Source: Pseudomonas anguilliseptica (lineage in GTDB: Bacteria > Pseudomonadota > Gammaproteobacteria > Pseudomonadales > Pseudomonadaceae). From it: a DNA stretch of 64,000 nucleotides. Each line of letters starts with the position of its first letter. Position 1 is the first letter of the stretch. Where the stretch lies: the NCBI RefSeq assembly GCF_900105355.1, contig NZ_FNSC01000001.1:1302001-1366000 (forward strand). The letters run 5' to 3'. Of this stretch, positions 54,353-62,325 are shown in pieces. The notes below the pieces were generated by a model that worked only from the letters and a program-made list of their open reading frames with translations, had not been told where the DNA came from and searched no databases. A program made the position numbers and the translations under genes.

Positions 54353-54919
54353 TCAGGCTGCACGCTGGTTGCGCATGAGGTGCGAGGTGGCGCGGTCAAG
54401 CTGGTCGTACAGCTCCTCCAGCGTGCCGTCGTTCTCGATCACGTAGTCGCCACGGTAGTGGCGCACGCCGTACTCGCTGACGTGGTCATTGGCTGGGCGG
54501 ATGCCGCGGCGGCTGATGTGGAAGATCACGCCGCCCTTGCTGCGCACCCAGTCCGCCTCGTTGTCGAAGCGCACGTCGCGGATCACCACGCCTTTCATGG
54601 CTTGGTCATGCTCAGCCAGTAGCTGCAGGTTCTGCTCGGCGAGCAGCAGCCAGAGCTGCGGGTGGACGAGGTCGCGGCCCCATTCGGTGCCGAGTAGCTG
54701 CATCAGCTCGCGCGGGGACTTGCCCAGCCAGGGCAGGGGCTGCTCCTTCTCGGCGCCTTCCAGTTGGGCGGCGGTGAGGTGGAACATGCTGACCAGCGCC
54801 TGCTTGAGCGGGTCGGCGAAGGCGTAGCTGATGAGGGTGAGGTGTGCCGCCAGGTAGCGGGCGACGGTGTCCTTGCCCACGCGGGCGTGGCCGGCGAGGC
54901 CGATCAGGAGCTGGCTCAT
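54353..54919 (-). CDS. Deoxynucleoside monophosphate kinase
   Basis: This 188-residue P-loop kinase like the T4/phage dNMP kinases phosphorylates dNMPs for phage DNA synthesis. It has the P-loop GLAGHARVGKDTVARYL, FADPLKQAL and GVVIRDVRFDNEADWVR. The start overlaps the stop of the upstream small gene (ATGA). Confidence 0.85.
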   Translation of the reverse strand: MSQLLIGLAGHARVGKDTVARYLAAHLTLISYAFADPLKQALVSMFHLTAAQLEGAEKEQPLPWLGKSPRELMQLLGTEWGRDLVHPQLWLLLAEQNLQLLAEHDQAMKGVVIRDVRFDNEADWVRSKGGVIFHISRRGIRPANDHVSEYGVRHYRGDYVIENDGTLEELYDQLDRATSHLMRNQRAA

Positions 54920-55095
54920 GCTGCGTCACCTCCGAACGGGCCGGTGCTGCTCGGCTGAGCGCGGCGGCGTTGCTCGCGGGTGACGTACTGGCAGCCAGCG
55001 TCACGCGCCAAGCGGCGCACTTCAAAGATGTGGCTGGGGTTGAGGGCCGGGTGCGAATGCACCTGGCAGGTAGAAGCGTGCTGTGTCGTATTCAT
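54916..55095 (-). CDS. Small phage protein, first gene of the leftward early operon
   Basis: A 59-codon frame begins at the ATG at 55095 and ends with TGA overlapping the dNMP kinase start. It contains NPSHIFEVRRLARDAGCQYV and basic residues (REQRRRAQ). Two or three cysteines could bind metal. The ATGA overlap and its position right after the operator region make it a credible gene; function unknown. Confidence 0.55.
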   Translation of the reverse strand: MNTTQHASTCQVHSHPALNPSHIFEVRRLARDAGCQYVTREQRRRAQPSSTGPFGGDAA

Positions 55096-55108
55096 GTCGC
55101 GTACTCCA

Positions 55109-55119
55109 GAGGTCAGAGT
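55109..55119 (-). promoter_or_regulatory. Motif ACTCTGACCTC in the leftward early leader
   Basis: This 11-base sequence, read in the sense of leftward transcription, lies between the left operators and the first leftward gene. The same 11 bases occur twice in the rightward early transcript (56330–56340, 56367–56377). Confidence 0.5.
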
Positions 55120-55136
55120 GTGGGTATGCGATCAAG

Positions 55137-55175
55137 TTACCTAATGGTAATTGGTTGGGTCAATACCTTTTGGTA
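55137..55175. promoter_or_regulatory. Left operator pair of the prophage repressor
   Basis: Two palindromes, TTACC-TAAT-GGTAA (55137–55150) and TACC-TTTT-GGTA (55164–55175), lie between the repressor gene and the leftward operon. They share half-sites with two palindromes on the other side of the repressor. TTGACC on the minus strand lies between them and may be part of the leftward promoter. Confidence 0.65.
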
Positions 55176-55198
55176 AATACGGGTAAAAAAGTTTCCCT

Positions 55199-55951
55199 TT
55201 AGAGAAGTACGGAGTACCAGAACACCTTGCCGATGATCCTGATGTGCTCGCTGACGTAGTCGCCTTCGTAGCGCTCGTCTGGGTGCTCCTCGGCGTTGTA
55301 GCTTCTGAGGCGTAAGCCGCCGCCGGGGAGCTTGTAGAGCAGCTTAACCCTGAGCTGGCCAGCATGGTCGATGGCGTACATCTTGCCATCCTGTACCTGG
55401 GTGGCGACGGTATCGATACCGGCAGTGCTCCCATCGGGGAGGACTGGTTCCATACTGTTGCCTGTAACGGGCACGCAGGCTGCGGCCTCGGGGATTACGC
55501 CTTTGCGCTGCAGTGTGCGGCGGCCAAAGCGGAGTTTCCGTCCTCCGGTTTCCAGCATTACTTCTGATCCCTTGCCAGCTGATAGTTCGACTTCCTGGAA
55601 GAAGGGCAGCTCGACCTCGTCGGGTCCGAGCGGTGTTTCGTCATCCCACACTTCTATGGGGAACAGGTGCGGGGAATGGGTCGGTGCGCCAGTCTCTAAC
55701 AGACTTCGCCTTTCCGGGGTGTCGTGACCTGACAGGGTATCTAGCGCGCCGGGGGCTAGGTCGAGGGACGTTTCTATATGGCGCGCAAACTTTTCTCCAA
55801 TGGGTTTGGAGTGCTTCCCAGTGGAGGCGAGGCAGCGGCTTATGTAGCTGGCTTGTCGGTCAACGGCAATTGCTAGGGCGCTCTGATTGCCTTGAAAGCG
55901 GGTTTGCACCAGGGCGGCGAGGTTGGCTCGCCTGATCTCTTGAATGTCCAT
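55199..55951 (-). CDS. CI-type phage repressor (HTH plus S24 peptidase)
   Basis: This 250-residue repressor has an N-terminal HTH (NQSALAIAVDRQASYISRCL, about 22–41) and a C-terminal LexA/S24 domain. Ser166 (VTGNSMEPVLPDG) and Lys203 (LRVKLLYK) form the self-cleavage dyad, and Ala125-Gly126 (ELSAGKG) is the likely cleavage site. RecA-stimulated self-cleavage on DNA damage would induce the prophage. Operators flank the gene on both sides. Confidence 0.92.
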   Translation of the reverse strand: MDIQEIRRANLAALVQTRFQGNQSALAIAVDRQASYISRCLASTGKHSKPIGEKFARHIETSLDLAPGALDTLSGHDTPERRSLLETGAPTHSPHLFPIEVWDDETPLGPDEVELPFFQEVELSAGKGSEVMLETGGRKLRFGRRTLQRKGVIPEAAACVPVTGNSMEPVLPDGSTAGIDTVATQVQDGKMYAIDHAGQLRVKLLYKLPGGGLRLRSYNAEEHPDERYEGDYVSEHIRIIGKVFWYSVLL

Positions 55952-55972
55952 GGTGCGATGATTCCCTTCTAA

Positions 55973-56028
55973 TACTTTAAAGTAAATTACCGCAAGGTGT
56001 TGATCGCAGCTACCAAAGGGTAAATAAT
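55973..56028 (+). promoter_or_regulatory. Right operator pair and early promoter (pR-like)
   Basis: Palindromes TACT-TTAA-AGTA (55973–55984) and TACC-AAAG-GGTA (56011–56022) lie between the repressor and cro-like genes. TTGATC (56000–56005) and AATAAT (56023–56028) are 17 bp apart and make a good sigma-70 promoter for rightward transcription. The second operator lies within the spacer, so repressor binding would block it. Confidence 0.7.
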
Positions 56029-56062
56029 CCGGGCGTACTAAGTCCCTCGCTTGAGAGCGCTT

Positions 56063-56311
56063 ATGAAACTGCTGGATTACATCAAGCCCCTTACAAAGGA
56101 GCAGCTGGAAGTATTTGCAACCAGCTGTGGCTCAACAGTGGGGCAGATAAAACAGGTCGCTTATGGCCGGCCTGCCAGTGCGGAGCTTGCAATCCGAATC
56201 GATATCGCGAGCGTCGGGCAAGTGAGCTGTGAAGACATTCGCGACGATATCAATTGGGAGTATTTGCGCCGCGGGACGGCTTCTGACGACAGCCACCCTA
56301 AGGCCGCTTGA
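56063..56311 (+). CDS. Cro-like repressor
   Basis: This 82-residue DNA-binding protein has a YdaS/Cro-type HTH: PLTKEQLEVFATSCGSTVGQ and IKQVAYGRPASAELAIRID, where the second segment carries the recognition helix. It is divergent from the CI-type repressor and first in the rightward early operon. It probably competes for the same operators to favour lytic growth. Confidence 0.75.
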   Translation: MKLLDYIKPLTKEQLEVFATSCGSTVGQIKQVAYGRPASAELAIRIDIASVGQVSCEDIRDDINWEYLRRGTASDDSHPKAA

Positions 56312-56318
56312 AGAAATT

Positions 56319-56382
56319 GCCGGCGCGGGACTCTGACCTCCCGCGCCGGCGGGGTGCCGGGCAAGGACTCTGACCTCCTTGC
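56319..56382 (+). promoter_or_regulatory. Twin hairpins with an identical loop (candidate antitermination site)
   Basis: Hairpin 1 (56319–56350): a 12-bp perfect stem GCCGGCGCGGGA/TCCCGCGCCGGC around CTCTGACC. Hairpin 2 (56361–56382): a 7-bp stem GCAAGGA/TCCTTGC around the same CTCTGACC. They lie between the cro-like and cII-like genes, where lambda has nutR and HK022 putR. There is no T run after either, so they are not ordinary terminators. Confidence 0.55.
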
Positions 56383-56477
56383 TTCGGCTTACGACGACAC
56401 AGCACTGCATCGGTCGTGGTTATAGAGTAGGGCTTGCCCTGCGCTGTGACTAGGCCGTAAAGGAGTCATTTACGGTT

Positions 56478-56966
56478 ATGAGTCGCACAGACCTTTTGCC
56501 GGACGCGGGTCCGGTTCTCTCACTCCGCCAGGCGCTTTACCGCGCTGGGCGCGACTACAAAGGGGGCATCACGTCCCTTGCCCATGATCTGGGCATGGAT
56601 CTGGATGCTCTGCAGAAGAAGCTCAAGCTGGACGAGGAGCGGCGCTGGCCAACCCCGGACGAGCTTGAGGAGATCATCACCTTCACCCAAGACAGCCGTT
56701 TGCTGGATGCGCTGCTGCGCCCAGCCGGGGCTGTGTGGTACCGCCCGATGCCTGTGCCTGCTACCCAAGATGCACTCAAGGCCGTGGGCGAGCTGCTGCA
56801 GAAGGAAGGCCAGTTCGTGGGAAGCCTGCACACCGGCGCCGCCGACAATGTGTGGCAACCGCACGAGGTGGCGCTGCTCGAGCACACCGGCAACGAAGTG
56901 ATCCGTGCAGTGCTCGGCATCATGGCCGGGGCCCGCGAAGCGATGGAGGGCCGCCAGGATGGATGA
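56478..56966 (+). CDS. Phage regulatory protein CII family (CP76-like)
   Basis: This 162-residue protein resembles PF06892: LSLRQALYRAGRDYKGGITS, LAHDLGMDLDALQKKL (HTH), and WPTPDELEEIITFTQDSRLL. Members act in the lysis–lysogeny decision. It lies downstream of the twin hairpins; the next gene overlaps its end by 8 bp. Confidence 0.82.
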   Translation: MSRTDLLPDAGPVLSLRQALYRAGRDYKGGITSLAHDLGMDLDALQKKLKLDEERRWPTPDELEEIITFTQDSRLLDALLRPAGAVWYRPMPVPATQDALKAVGELLQKEGQFVGSLHTGAADNVWQPHEVALLEHTGNEVIRAVLGIMAGAREAMEGRQDG

Positions 56967-57162
56967 GGCCCAGTTCGAGTTGGCGCAGCGGGTTCAAGAA
57001 GAACGGCTGCAGCAGGCGATCGCCAATCGCGTGCAGTACCAAGGCGAGAGCGCTGAGGATTGCGACTCCTGCGGCGTGGATATTCCCCAGGCTCGCCGCC
57101 TGGCCGTGCCAGGCTGCCAGTTCTGCGTGGATTGCCAGGGATTGCGGGAGGTTCGCCGATGA
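56959..57162 (+). CDS. TraR/DksA-type zinc-finger protein
   Basis: This 67-residue protein has an N-terminal helix (QFELAQRVQEERLQQAIANR) and a four-cysteine zinc finger (CDSCGVDIPQARR, GCQFCVDCQ). Small phage TraR/DksA-like proteins bind RNA polymerase in the secondary channel and change promoter choice. It overlaps both neighbours, so it belongs to a compact operon. Confidence 0.85.
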   Translation: MDEAQFELAQRVQEERLQQAIANRVQYQGESAEDCDSCGVDIPQARRLAVPGCQFCVDCQGLREVRR

Positions 57163-57350
57163 GTAGCGAGGAGAAGATCCAGCCCTGCAAGTGCGGGTAT
57201 GAGGGCGCTCTACTTGGCACTGACCACGGGGCGTTCTACAGCCTGCAATGCCCTGAGTGCAGCGAGTCCGTGGAAGCTTTCACTGTTCGCGGGCTTGGTG
57301 AGGCCTGGAACAAAGCCCAGCAGGGCAAGGAGCAGGGGGCTGGTGAATGA
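57159..57350 (+). CDS. Lar-like zinc-ribbon phage protein
   Basis: This 63-residue protein has a two-pair cysteine layout (PCKCGYEG...CPECSES) and ends in GLGEAWNKAQQG, a pattern close to the Lar restriction-alleviation family (PF14354: 'PFCG...C..C...A...WN'). An anti-restriction role is possible but not shown. It overlaps the previous gene (4 bp) and the primase gene (4 bp). Confidence 0.7.
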   Translation: MSSEEKIQPCKCGYEGALLGTDHGAFYSLQCPECSESVEAFTVRGLGEAWNKAQQGKEQGAGE

Positions 57351-60071
57351 CCAAGCCTGCCTCCCCGAAGAATATGGCCGCGTGGGCGCGGCGCTATATC
57401 GAAGTGTTCAACCTTGCCCTGGTGTCCATCGACCCGGGCGAGAAAGCCCCGAAGGGTAACGGCTGGAACAAGCCGGGCGGGTACATCACCGATGCTGACC
57501 AAGCCGAAGCTTGGTGGACGAAGCACCCGAACCACAATATGGGCGTGGTGCTTGGCCCGAGCCGGGTGTGCTTGCTGGACGTTGACCATGTGGAGTACTG
57601 CCGCGATGTGATGCGGGATGTGCTGGGCATCGACCTGGATGCGCTGGCGGTTGCCTACCCGACGCTGGTGGGTAACCCGGCGCGCTTTCGCATCATGTTC
57701 AAGATGCCCGAGGGGTTGGACTTCAGCCGGCATTCGCTGAGTTGGCCCAACCCGCTGGACCCGGACGGCAGCAAGCACAAGCTGGCCACGGCGGCGCTGA
57801 AACAGGCGCGGGAAACGAACGACAAGCCGCAGATCGAGGCCATGCAAGCGCGGCAGAAGGAGTTCTCGCCGGTTACGGTGTTCGAGCTGCGTGCCGGAGC
57901 GGTGCAGGATGTGCTGCCGCCCTCGATCCACCCTGACACCGGCCAGCCCTACCACTGGCGCAACCCGCCCACCGATGGCCTGCGGGAATTGCCCAGCGAC
58001 CTGGTGAAGACCTGGCAGAACTGGGACATCTTCAAGCGCACGGCGCTGGAGGCCTGCCCGTGGGCGCCGGCTGCGACCAAGCCGCCGGCCAAGGTGAAGA
58101 AGACCTCGCCGCCCAGGCTGGCGGCCGGCGATCACCCTTCGGTGATTGACTCCTTCAACCGTGGCACGGACATCGAGAGCCTGCTGCAGCGGCATGGGTA
58201 CATCAAGCGCGGGCGTAAGTGGCTCGCGCCGCAGAGTTCCACCGGCTTGCCGGGGGTGAATGTGGTGGAAGAGCAGGGCGAACAGCGCCTGTTCTCGCAC
58301 CATGGTTCCGATCCGCTGGCCAACGGGCACATGAACGATGCCTTCGATGTGTTTTGCATCCTGGAGCACAACGGTGACACCCCTGCGGCGATCAAGGCGG
58401 CGGCGCGTGAGTTGGGGATGGAGCACAAGCGCTCTGCGCCTCGGCCACCTGAGCCGCCACCTGTGGGTGATCTTCCCCCGGCCCCAACTGAAACAGAGGC
58501 CGGCGTCGAGCCCGGCAGCTCCGACAACGGGGGGGCGGGGGAGGGGCTGAGCCTCAAGGGCCTGTTACGGCGGTATGCGCTGATCGAAGGCACCACGCAT
58601 GTGTGGGATATCGACAAGGCCAAGAAGATGAAGCGGGCGGCCTTCGAGGCGCACGTGGGCAAGGAGAAGTTCAAGGAATGGAGCGCAGTCACCGACTCGA
58701 CCAAGAAGCGGGTCAGTGAGGAGTGGGTGCGCGATATCGAGCAGGCGCGGGCAATGGCCGGCAAGGCGGTGGGTGATACCACCATGCCGCCTCTGGTGCG
58801 GTACGTGTATATCGACGGCACCAAGGACGTGTGGGACTACGCGAAGAAGCGCCGGATCGCCGAGGGTGCTGTGAAGATGGCGCTGGGCGATGCGTACAGC
58901 CTGTGGCTGAACAGCCCGGAGCGGCGCGTGGTGGACATGAACCACATCGTGTTCGACCCCTGCATGCGGCATGACCCGAAGGTGTACATCAATACGTTCG
59001 AGGGTTTGCCGCTTGAGCCGGCAGGCGATGCTGCTGCGTGCGAGAACCTGATCTGGTTGATCTCCTTCCTGTGCAACCACGACGCGAAAGCGACCGAGTG
59101 GCTTGTGCGCTGGCTGGCGTACCCGCTGCAGCACACGGGCGCGAAGATGGACACGGCGGTGCTGATGCACTCGATCATCGAGGGCTCGGGCAAGAGCCTG
59201 CTGTTTTCGGTGGTGATGGGGATGCTCTACGGGCAGTACTCGGCCACGGTTGGCCAGACTCAGCTCGAGGGCAACTTTAACGCCTGGCAGAGCGGCAAGC
59301 TGTGGGCGGTGTTCGAGGAAGTGGTGAGCCGCGACCAGCGTTACAACCAGGTGGGCAAGATCAAGCAGTTGATCACTGGGCAGACGGTGCGCATCGAGAG
59401 CAAGTTCGTGAACGGCTGGGAAGAGGCCAGCCACATGAATGCGGTGTTCCTCTCGAACGAGATCATGCCGTGGCCGATCAGCGACAGCGACCGGCGCTTT
59501 CTGGTGATGTGGCCTGAGGAAAAGCTGCCGGCCGAGCGCCAGGTGGCAATCAAGCGTGAGTTGGAGAACGGTGGGGTTGAGGCCCTGTACGGCTGGCTGC
59601 TGGCTGCTGGCCGCTGACCTGGGCGACTTCGACCCGCAAACCAAGCCGCCGGTAACGCCAGCGCGTGAGCGGTTGGTGGCGCTGAGCAGGGCGACCTGGC
59701 AGACCTTCCTGCACTTGTGGCAGTGCGGCGAGTTGGGCGCGAAGTTGTGGGGCGCGTGTTTGAGCACGGACTTGTATTCGTTGTTTCTGGAGTGGTGCCA
59801 CCGCAACAAAGAGCACTCGATGAGCCAGACGAAGTTCTCGCTGTTCATCAGTACGGCGCCCGGGTTGGAGAAGACGCGACCGACACCCTGGACGTGCGGG
59901 ACGAGTAGACGCTTCGGGGCGTTCTTCTTCCCGGATGCCGAGCACGCCTTCCTGCCACCTTCCACTTCATCGGCCGATCTGGGCAAGCACGTCAGCGCCT
60001 GGCGCGATGCGGCGCGGGCAGCGGGCTGGAGCGTGGACGCCTGGGACCACGTGAAGGGGGCTGCGGCATGA
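57347..60071 (+). pseudogene. Phage primase-helicase, frameshifted by a 7-bp tandem duplication
   Basis: The protein begins with a bifunctional primase/polymerase-like domain (about 10–200: LALVSIDPGEKAPKGNGWNK, GVVLGPSRVCLLDVDH). A central region and a DUF5906/D5-type helicase follow, with Walker A EGSGKSLLF near residue 613 and DSDRRFLVMWPEEKLP near 725. At 59594–59607 the 7-mer TGGCTGC is repeated in tandem, so the frame ends at 59617. Removing one repeat restores ...YGWLLAADLGDFD and about 150 more codons to 60071 (RLVALSRATWQTFLHLWQCG). The truncated form keeps the ATPase but loses the C-terminus; prophage replication may be impaired. Confidence 0.88.
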
Positions 60072-60151
60072 ATACGCCTGTTTGTGTGTTGGGTGTGTGT
60101 TGGGTTTGGCCTTTTTGTGTTGGGTTGGTTCGGGCGAGGGGGAGCAGGGCC

Positions 60152-60751
60152 ATGATTGAGGCGATTGAGGTAGTGCTGAAGCATTGGGGCCGTGCGCTGC
60201 GCGAGGGTTGCCCAAGTGGTGGCTTGGCTAGCCCGGCCGGGACGCTGGTGGAGTGGAAGGGCTGCCCGCCGCGCACAGGCTCGGGAGGTTCGCGCATCCT
60301 GCTGGCAGGTGCTGGGCCTGATTACCTGGCTGCCGAGGTGGATGCGGCGCTGGGCGCCATCGAGCGGCAGGAGGGTGGCGCGGTGCTCGGCAAGCTGGCT
60401 GAGTGGCGGTATTCCTTCGAGCCTGCGTTGACCGTTGCCGAGCAGGTGCGCGATCTGCAGTTGGGGCATGGTGATGCTGGCCGCAAGGCGTATACGCGCC
60501 TGGTGCAGCGGCTGCACCAGTTGGTGGAGGCGGAGTTGAAGGCGCGCCATGCCCAGTGCGCGAACCAGCAGCGTGAGGCGAAGCGGGCCGGGGATCGCAT
60601 GCGCAAGGCTTCGCTGCAGCAGGCGGCAAGGGCGCATTCGGCGCGCGGTGCTGAGCTACACGGGCGGGCATCTGCCGACCGCTCGTCGGGTGACTCGTCG
60701 CCGGTCGGCTCCGTAGCGCCCCGGCAAGCCCCCGTCAGGAACAACCGTTAA
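60152..60751 (+). CDS. Phage protein of unknown function upstream of the late genes
   Basis: This 199-residue protein has IEAIEVVLKHWGRALREG, a region EPALTVAEQVRDLQLGHGDA, and a helical AYTRLVQRLHQLVEAELKAR segment, then a disordered C-terminus. Its place, between replication genes and holin/terminase, is where antitermination or late-gene regulators usually lie, so that role is possible. The start at 60152 follows GGAG; an ATG at 60068 overlaps the primase stop but would add an odd T-rich N-terminus. Confidence 0.6.
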   Translation: MIEAIEVVLKHWGRALREGCPSGGLASPAGTLVEWKGCPPRTGSGGSRILLAGAGPDYLAAEVDAALGAIERQEGGAVLGKLAEWRYSFEPALTVAEQVRDLQLGHGDAGRKAYTRLVQRLHQLVEAELKARHAQCANQQREAKRAGDRMRKASLQQAARAHSARGAELHGRASADRSSGDSSPVGSVAPRQAPVRNNR

Positions 60752-60876
60752 CAGGGGGTTTTCGGTTTGTCCTTTCACCGGTACAAAGGCCCCACGATTC
60801 GATAGGTACGCCTACCGAGCAACAGAGCGCACGTGCTGTGCCGTCAAGCCCCAAGCCACCCCGCTTGGGCACCTGC

Positions 60877-60905
60877 AAACCCCGCCCCGGCGGGGTTTTC
60901 TTTTT
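60877..60905 (+). terminator. Terminator-like hairpin before the late genes
   Basis: CCCCGCC/GGCGGGG stem (60880–60886, 60889–60895) followed by TTTTCTTTTT. It would separate early from late transcription unless antitermination occurs. Confidence 0.7.
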
Positions 60906-60998
60906 CCTCTCCCCGGGCGCTTCGGTGCCTGGGCTTTGCCCGCGGCAGGCGGGCGTTTTCTTCCAGCCGCCGTCGGTGGCCCAACCGAGAGCTGAACG

Positions 60999-61361
60999 AT
61001 GGATGCGAAAGATCCGGGGCTGTGGGCTGCGGTCCTCGAGTGGCTTGGTCAACCGTCGCCGACGGTGCAGGGGTTTCTCATGGCAATGGTGATTGCAGTG
61101 CTCCGGGTGATGTACGACCGGAAGGAGAAGGCCTGGCAGCGGATTCTGCTGGAGGGGCTGCTGTGTGGTGTGCTGGCTGTGGCCGGTACTGCTCTGGCCG
61201 CCCTGGTGCTTGGCTTCTTCTGGCCGGAGTTCGAGGCGCCGCTGGGCCGCTTGGCTGTCGCCATCGGCGGCGCCCTTGGCTTCTTCGGTGTTGAAGCGGT
61301 GCGCCGGCTGGCCATCAGGATGCTGCGGATCAAGCTGACGGACATCGAGAGTGGCAGCTGA
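60999..61361 (+). CDS. Phage holin (lambda holin family)
   Basis: This 120-residue protein has three membrane segments (about 23–37, 49–69, 85–100: VQGFLMAMVIAVLRVMY; LLCGVLAVAGTALAALVLGFF; RLAVAIGGALGFFGVEAV), the pattern of PF05106 holins such as phage 21/lambda-type S proteins. It would make holes in the inner membrane at lysis. No endolysin is beside it in this window. Confidence 0.82.
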   Translation: MDAKDPGLWAAVLEWLGQPSPTVQGFLMAMVIAVLRVMYDRKEKAWQRILLEGLLCGVLAVAGTALAALVLGFFWPEFEAPLGRLAVAIGGALGFFGVEAVRRLAIRMLRIKLTDIESGS

Positions 61362-61677
61362 GCGGCGTGGCAACAGCGCCGAGCGGGGCTATGGCTACAA
61401 GTGGCAGCAGGCCAGGGCCGGCTACCTGCGTAAACATCCGCTCTGCGTCGAGTGCCAGAGCCGGGGGCGCACGGTGGCGGCGACAGTCGTCGACCACAAG
61501 GTGGCACATCGCGGCGACATGACGGTGTTCTGGGACAAGGCCAACTGGCAGTCCCTCTGCAAGCACTGCCACGACAGTTGGAAGCAGCGCATGGAGAAGT
61601 CGGGCCGCGGTGCAGGGTGCTCGGTCGACGGAATCCCGAGCGCGCCCGGGCACCACTGGCACCAGGGGGGAGGGTGA
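61351..61677 (+). CDS. HNH endonuclease
   Basis: This 108-residue HNH nuclease has CVECQSRGRTVAATVVDHKV (Cys pair and first His), followed by WQSLCKHCHDSWKQR (Cys pair and HNH C-terminal His). Such proteins sit just upstream of P27-type terminases in many siphophages, where they help DNA packaging. The GTG start overlaps the holin stop by 11 bp. Confidence 0.88.
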   Translation: MAAERRGNSAERGYGYKWQQARAGYLRKHPLCVECQSRGRTVAATVVDHKVAHRGDMTVFWDKANWQSLCKHCHDSWKQRMEKSGRGAGCSVDGIPSAPGHHWHQGGG

Positions 61678-61794
61678 AAGTCTGGAGCCTTTCGCTTCTA
61701 GACCGCCCGTAACCCTTTCTGTGCAGAACCGGGAAAAATGGGGGGGTACTCCTTTCCGGGAGTAGGTGACGGTACGTGAAATCTGAGGTGGTTC

Positions 61795-62325
61795 ATGGCT
61801 GGTAATGGAAATTCAGGCCGCCCGGCAAAGCCTGCGGTGGTCCACCTGGTCAGCGGAAACCCCAGCAAGAAGAACGCGAAGGATCTGCTGCGCGAAGTTA
61901 CCCAGCCTGTCATCCCCGTCGCTGCTCCGGATATGCCGGACTGGCTCGTCGAAGATGCCGCCATCGAGTGGAACCGCGTGGTGCCCGACCTGCTGAAGTT
62001 GGGGCTGATCTCCGTGCTCGACCGCCAGGCACTGGCGCAGTACTGCGAGGCGGTCTCCGATTACCGGCGCTGGACCCTGATGATTCAGGAGAAGAACGCC
62101 AGCCTGGCCAGTCCTGGTGGCGGCGACGTCAAGACATACCGGACGGGTGCCAAGGATCTTTCGGTCTGGCGCAAGTTGCGCAATGACGCGGAGCGCCGCG
62201 CCGATGCCGCCGGAGCCAAGTTCGGCTTCTCGCCTATGGCCAGGCGGACGCTCAAGGCGCCGGCCCCACAAGGTGAGCTGTTCCCCAATGAGCAAAAGCA
62301 GATCGCAGACAAGTACTTCAACTGA
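61795..62325 (+). CDS. Terminase small subunit (P27 family)
   Basis: This 176-residue protein is like the phage P27 small terminase: GRPAKPAVVHLVSGNPSKKN at the N-terminus, AAIEWNRVVPDLLKLGLISV, LDRQALAQYCEAVSDYRRW. It recognises phage DNA for packaging. The large-subunit gene begins inside its 3' end (38-bp overlap). Confidence 0.92.
   Translation: MAGNGNSGRPAKPAVVHLVSGNPSKKNAKDLLREVTQPVIPVAAPDMPDWLVEDAAIEWNRVVPDLLKLGLISVLDRQALAQYCEAVSDYRRWTLMIQEKNASLASPGGGDVKTYRTGAKDLSVWRKLRNDAERRADAAGAKFGFSPMARRTLKAPAPQGELFPNEQKQIADKYFN

Noticed and set aside
60068..60151. Upstream start for the late-region phage protein
   Set aside because: The ATG overlaps the primase stop, but the added codons are T-rich and unlike a protein N-terminus. 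The ATG at 60152 has a good ribosome site.
58565..60637. A 690-codon open frame on the minus strand
   Set aside because: It lies antisense to the phage primase-helicase, whose domains and Walker A motif are clear. The long frame is a by-product of high GC.
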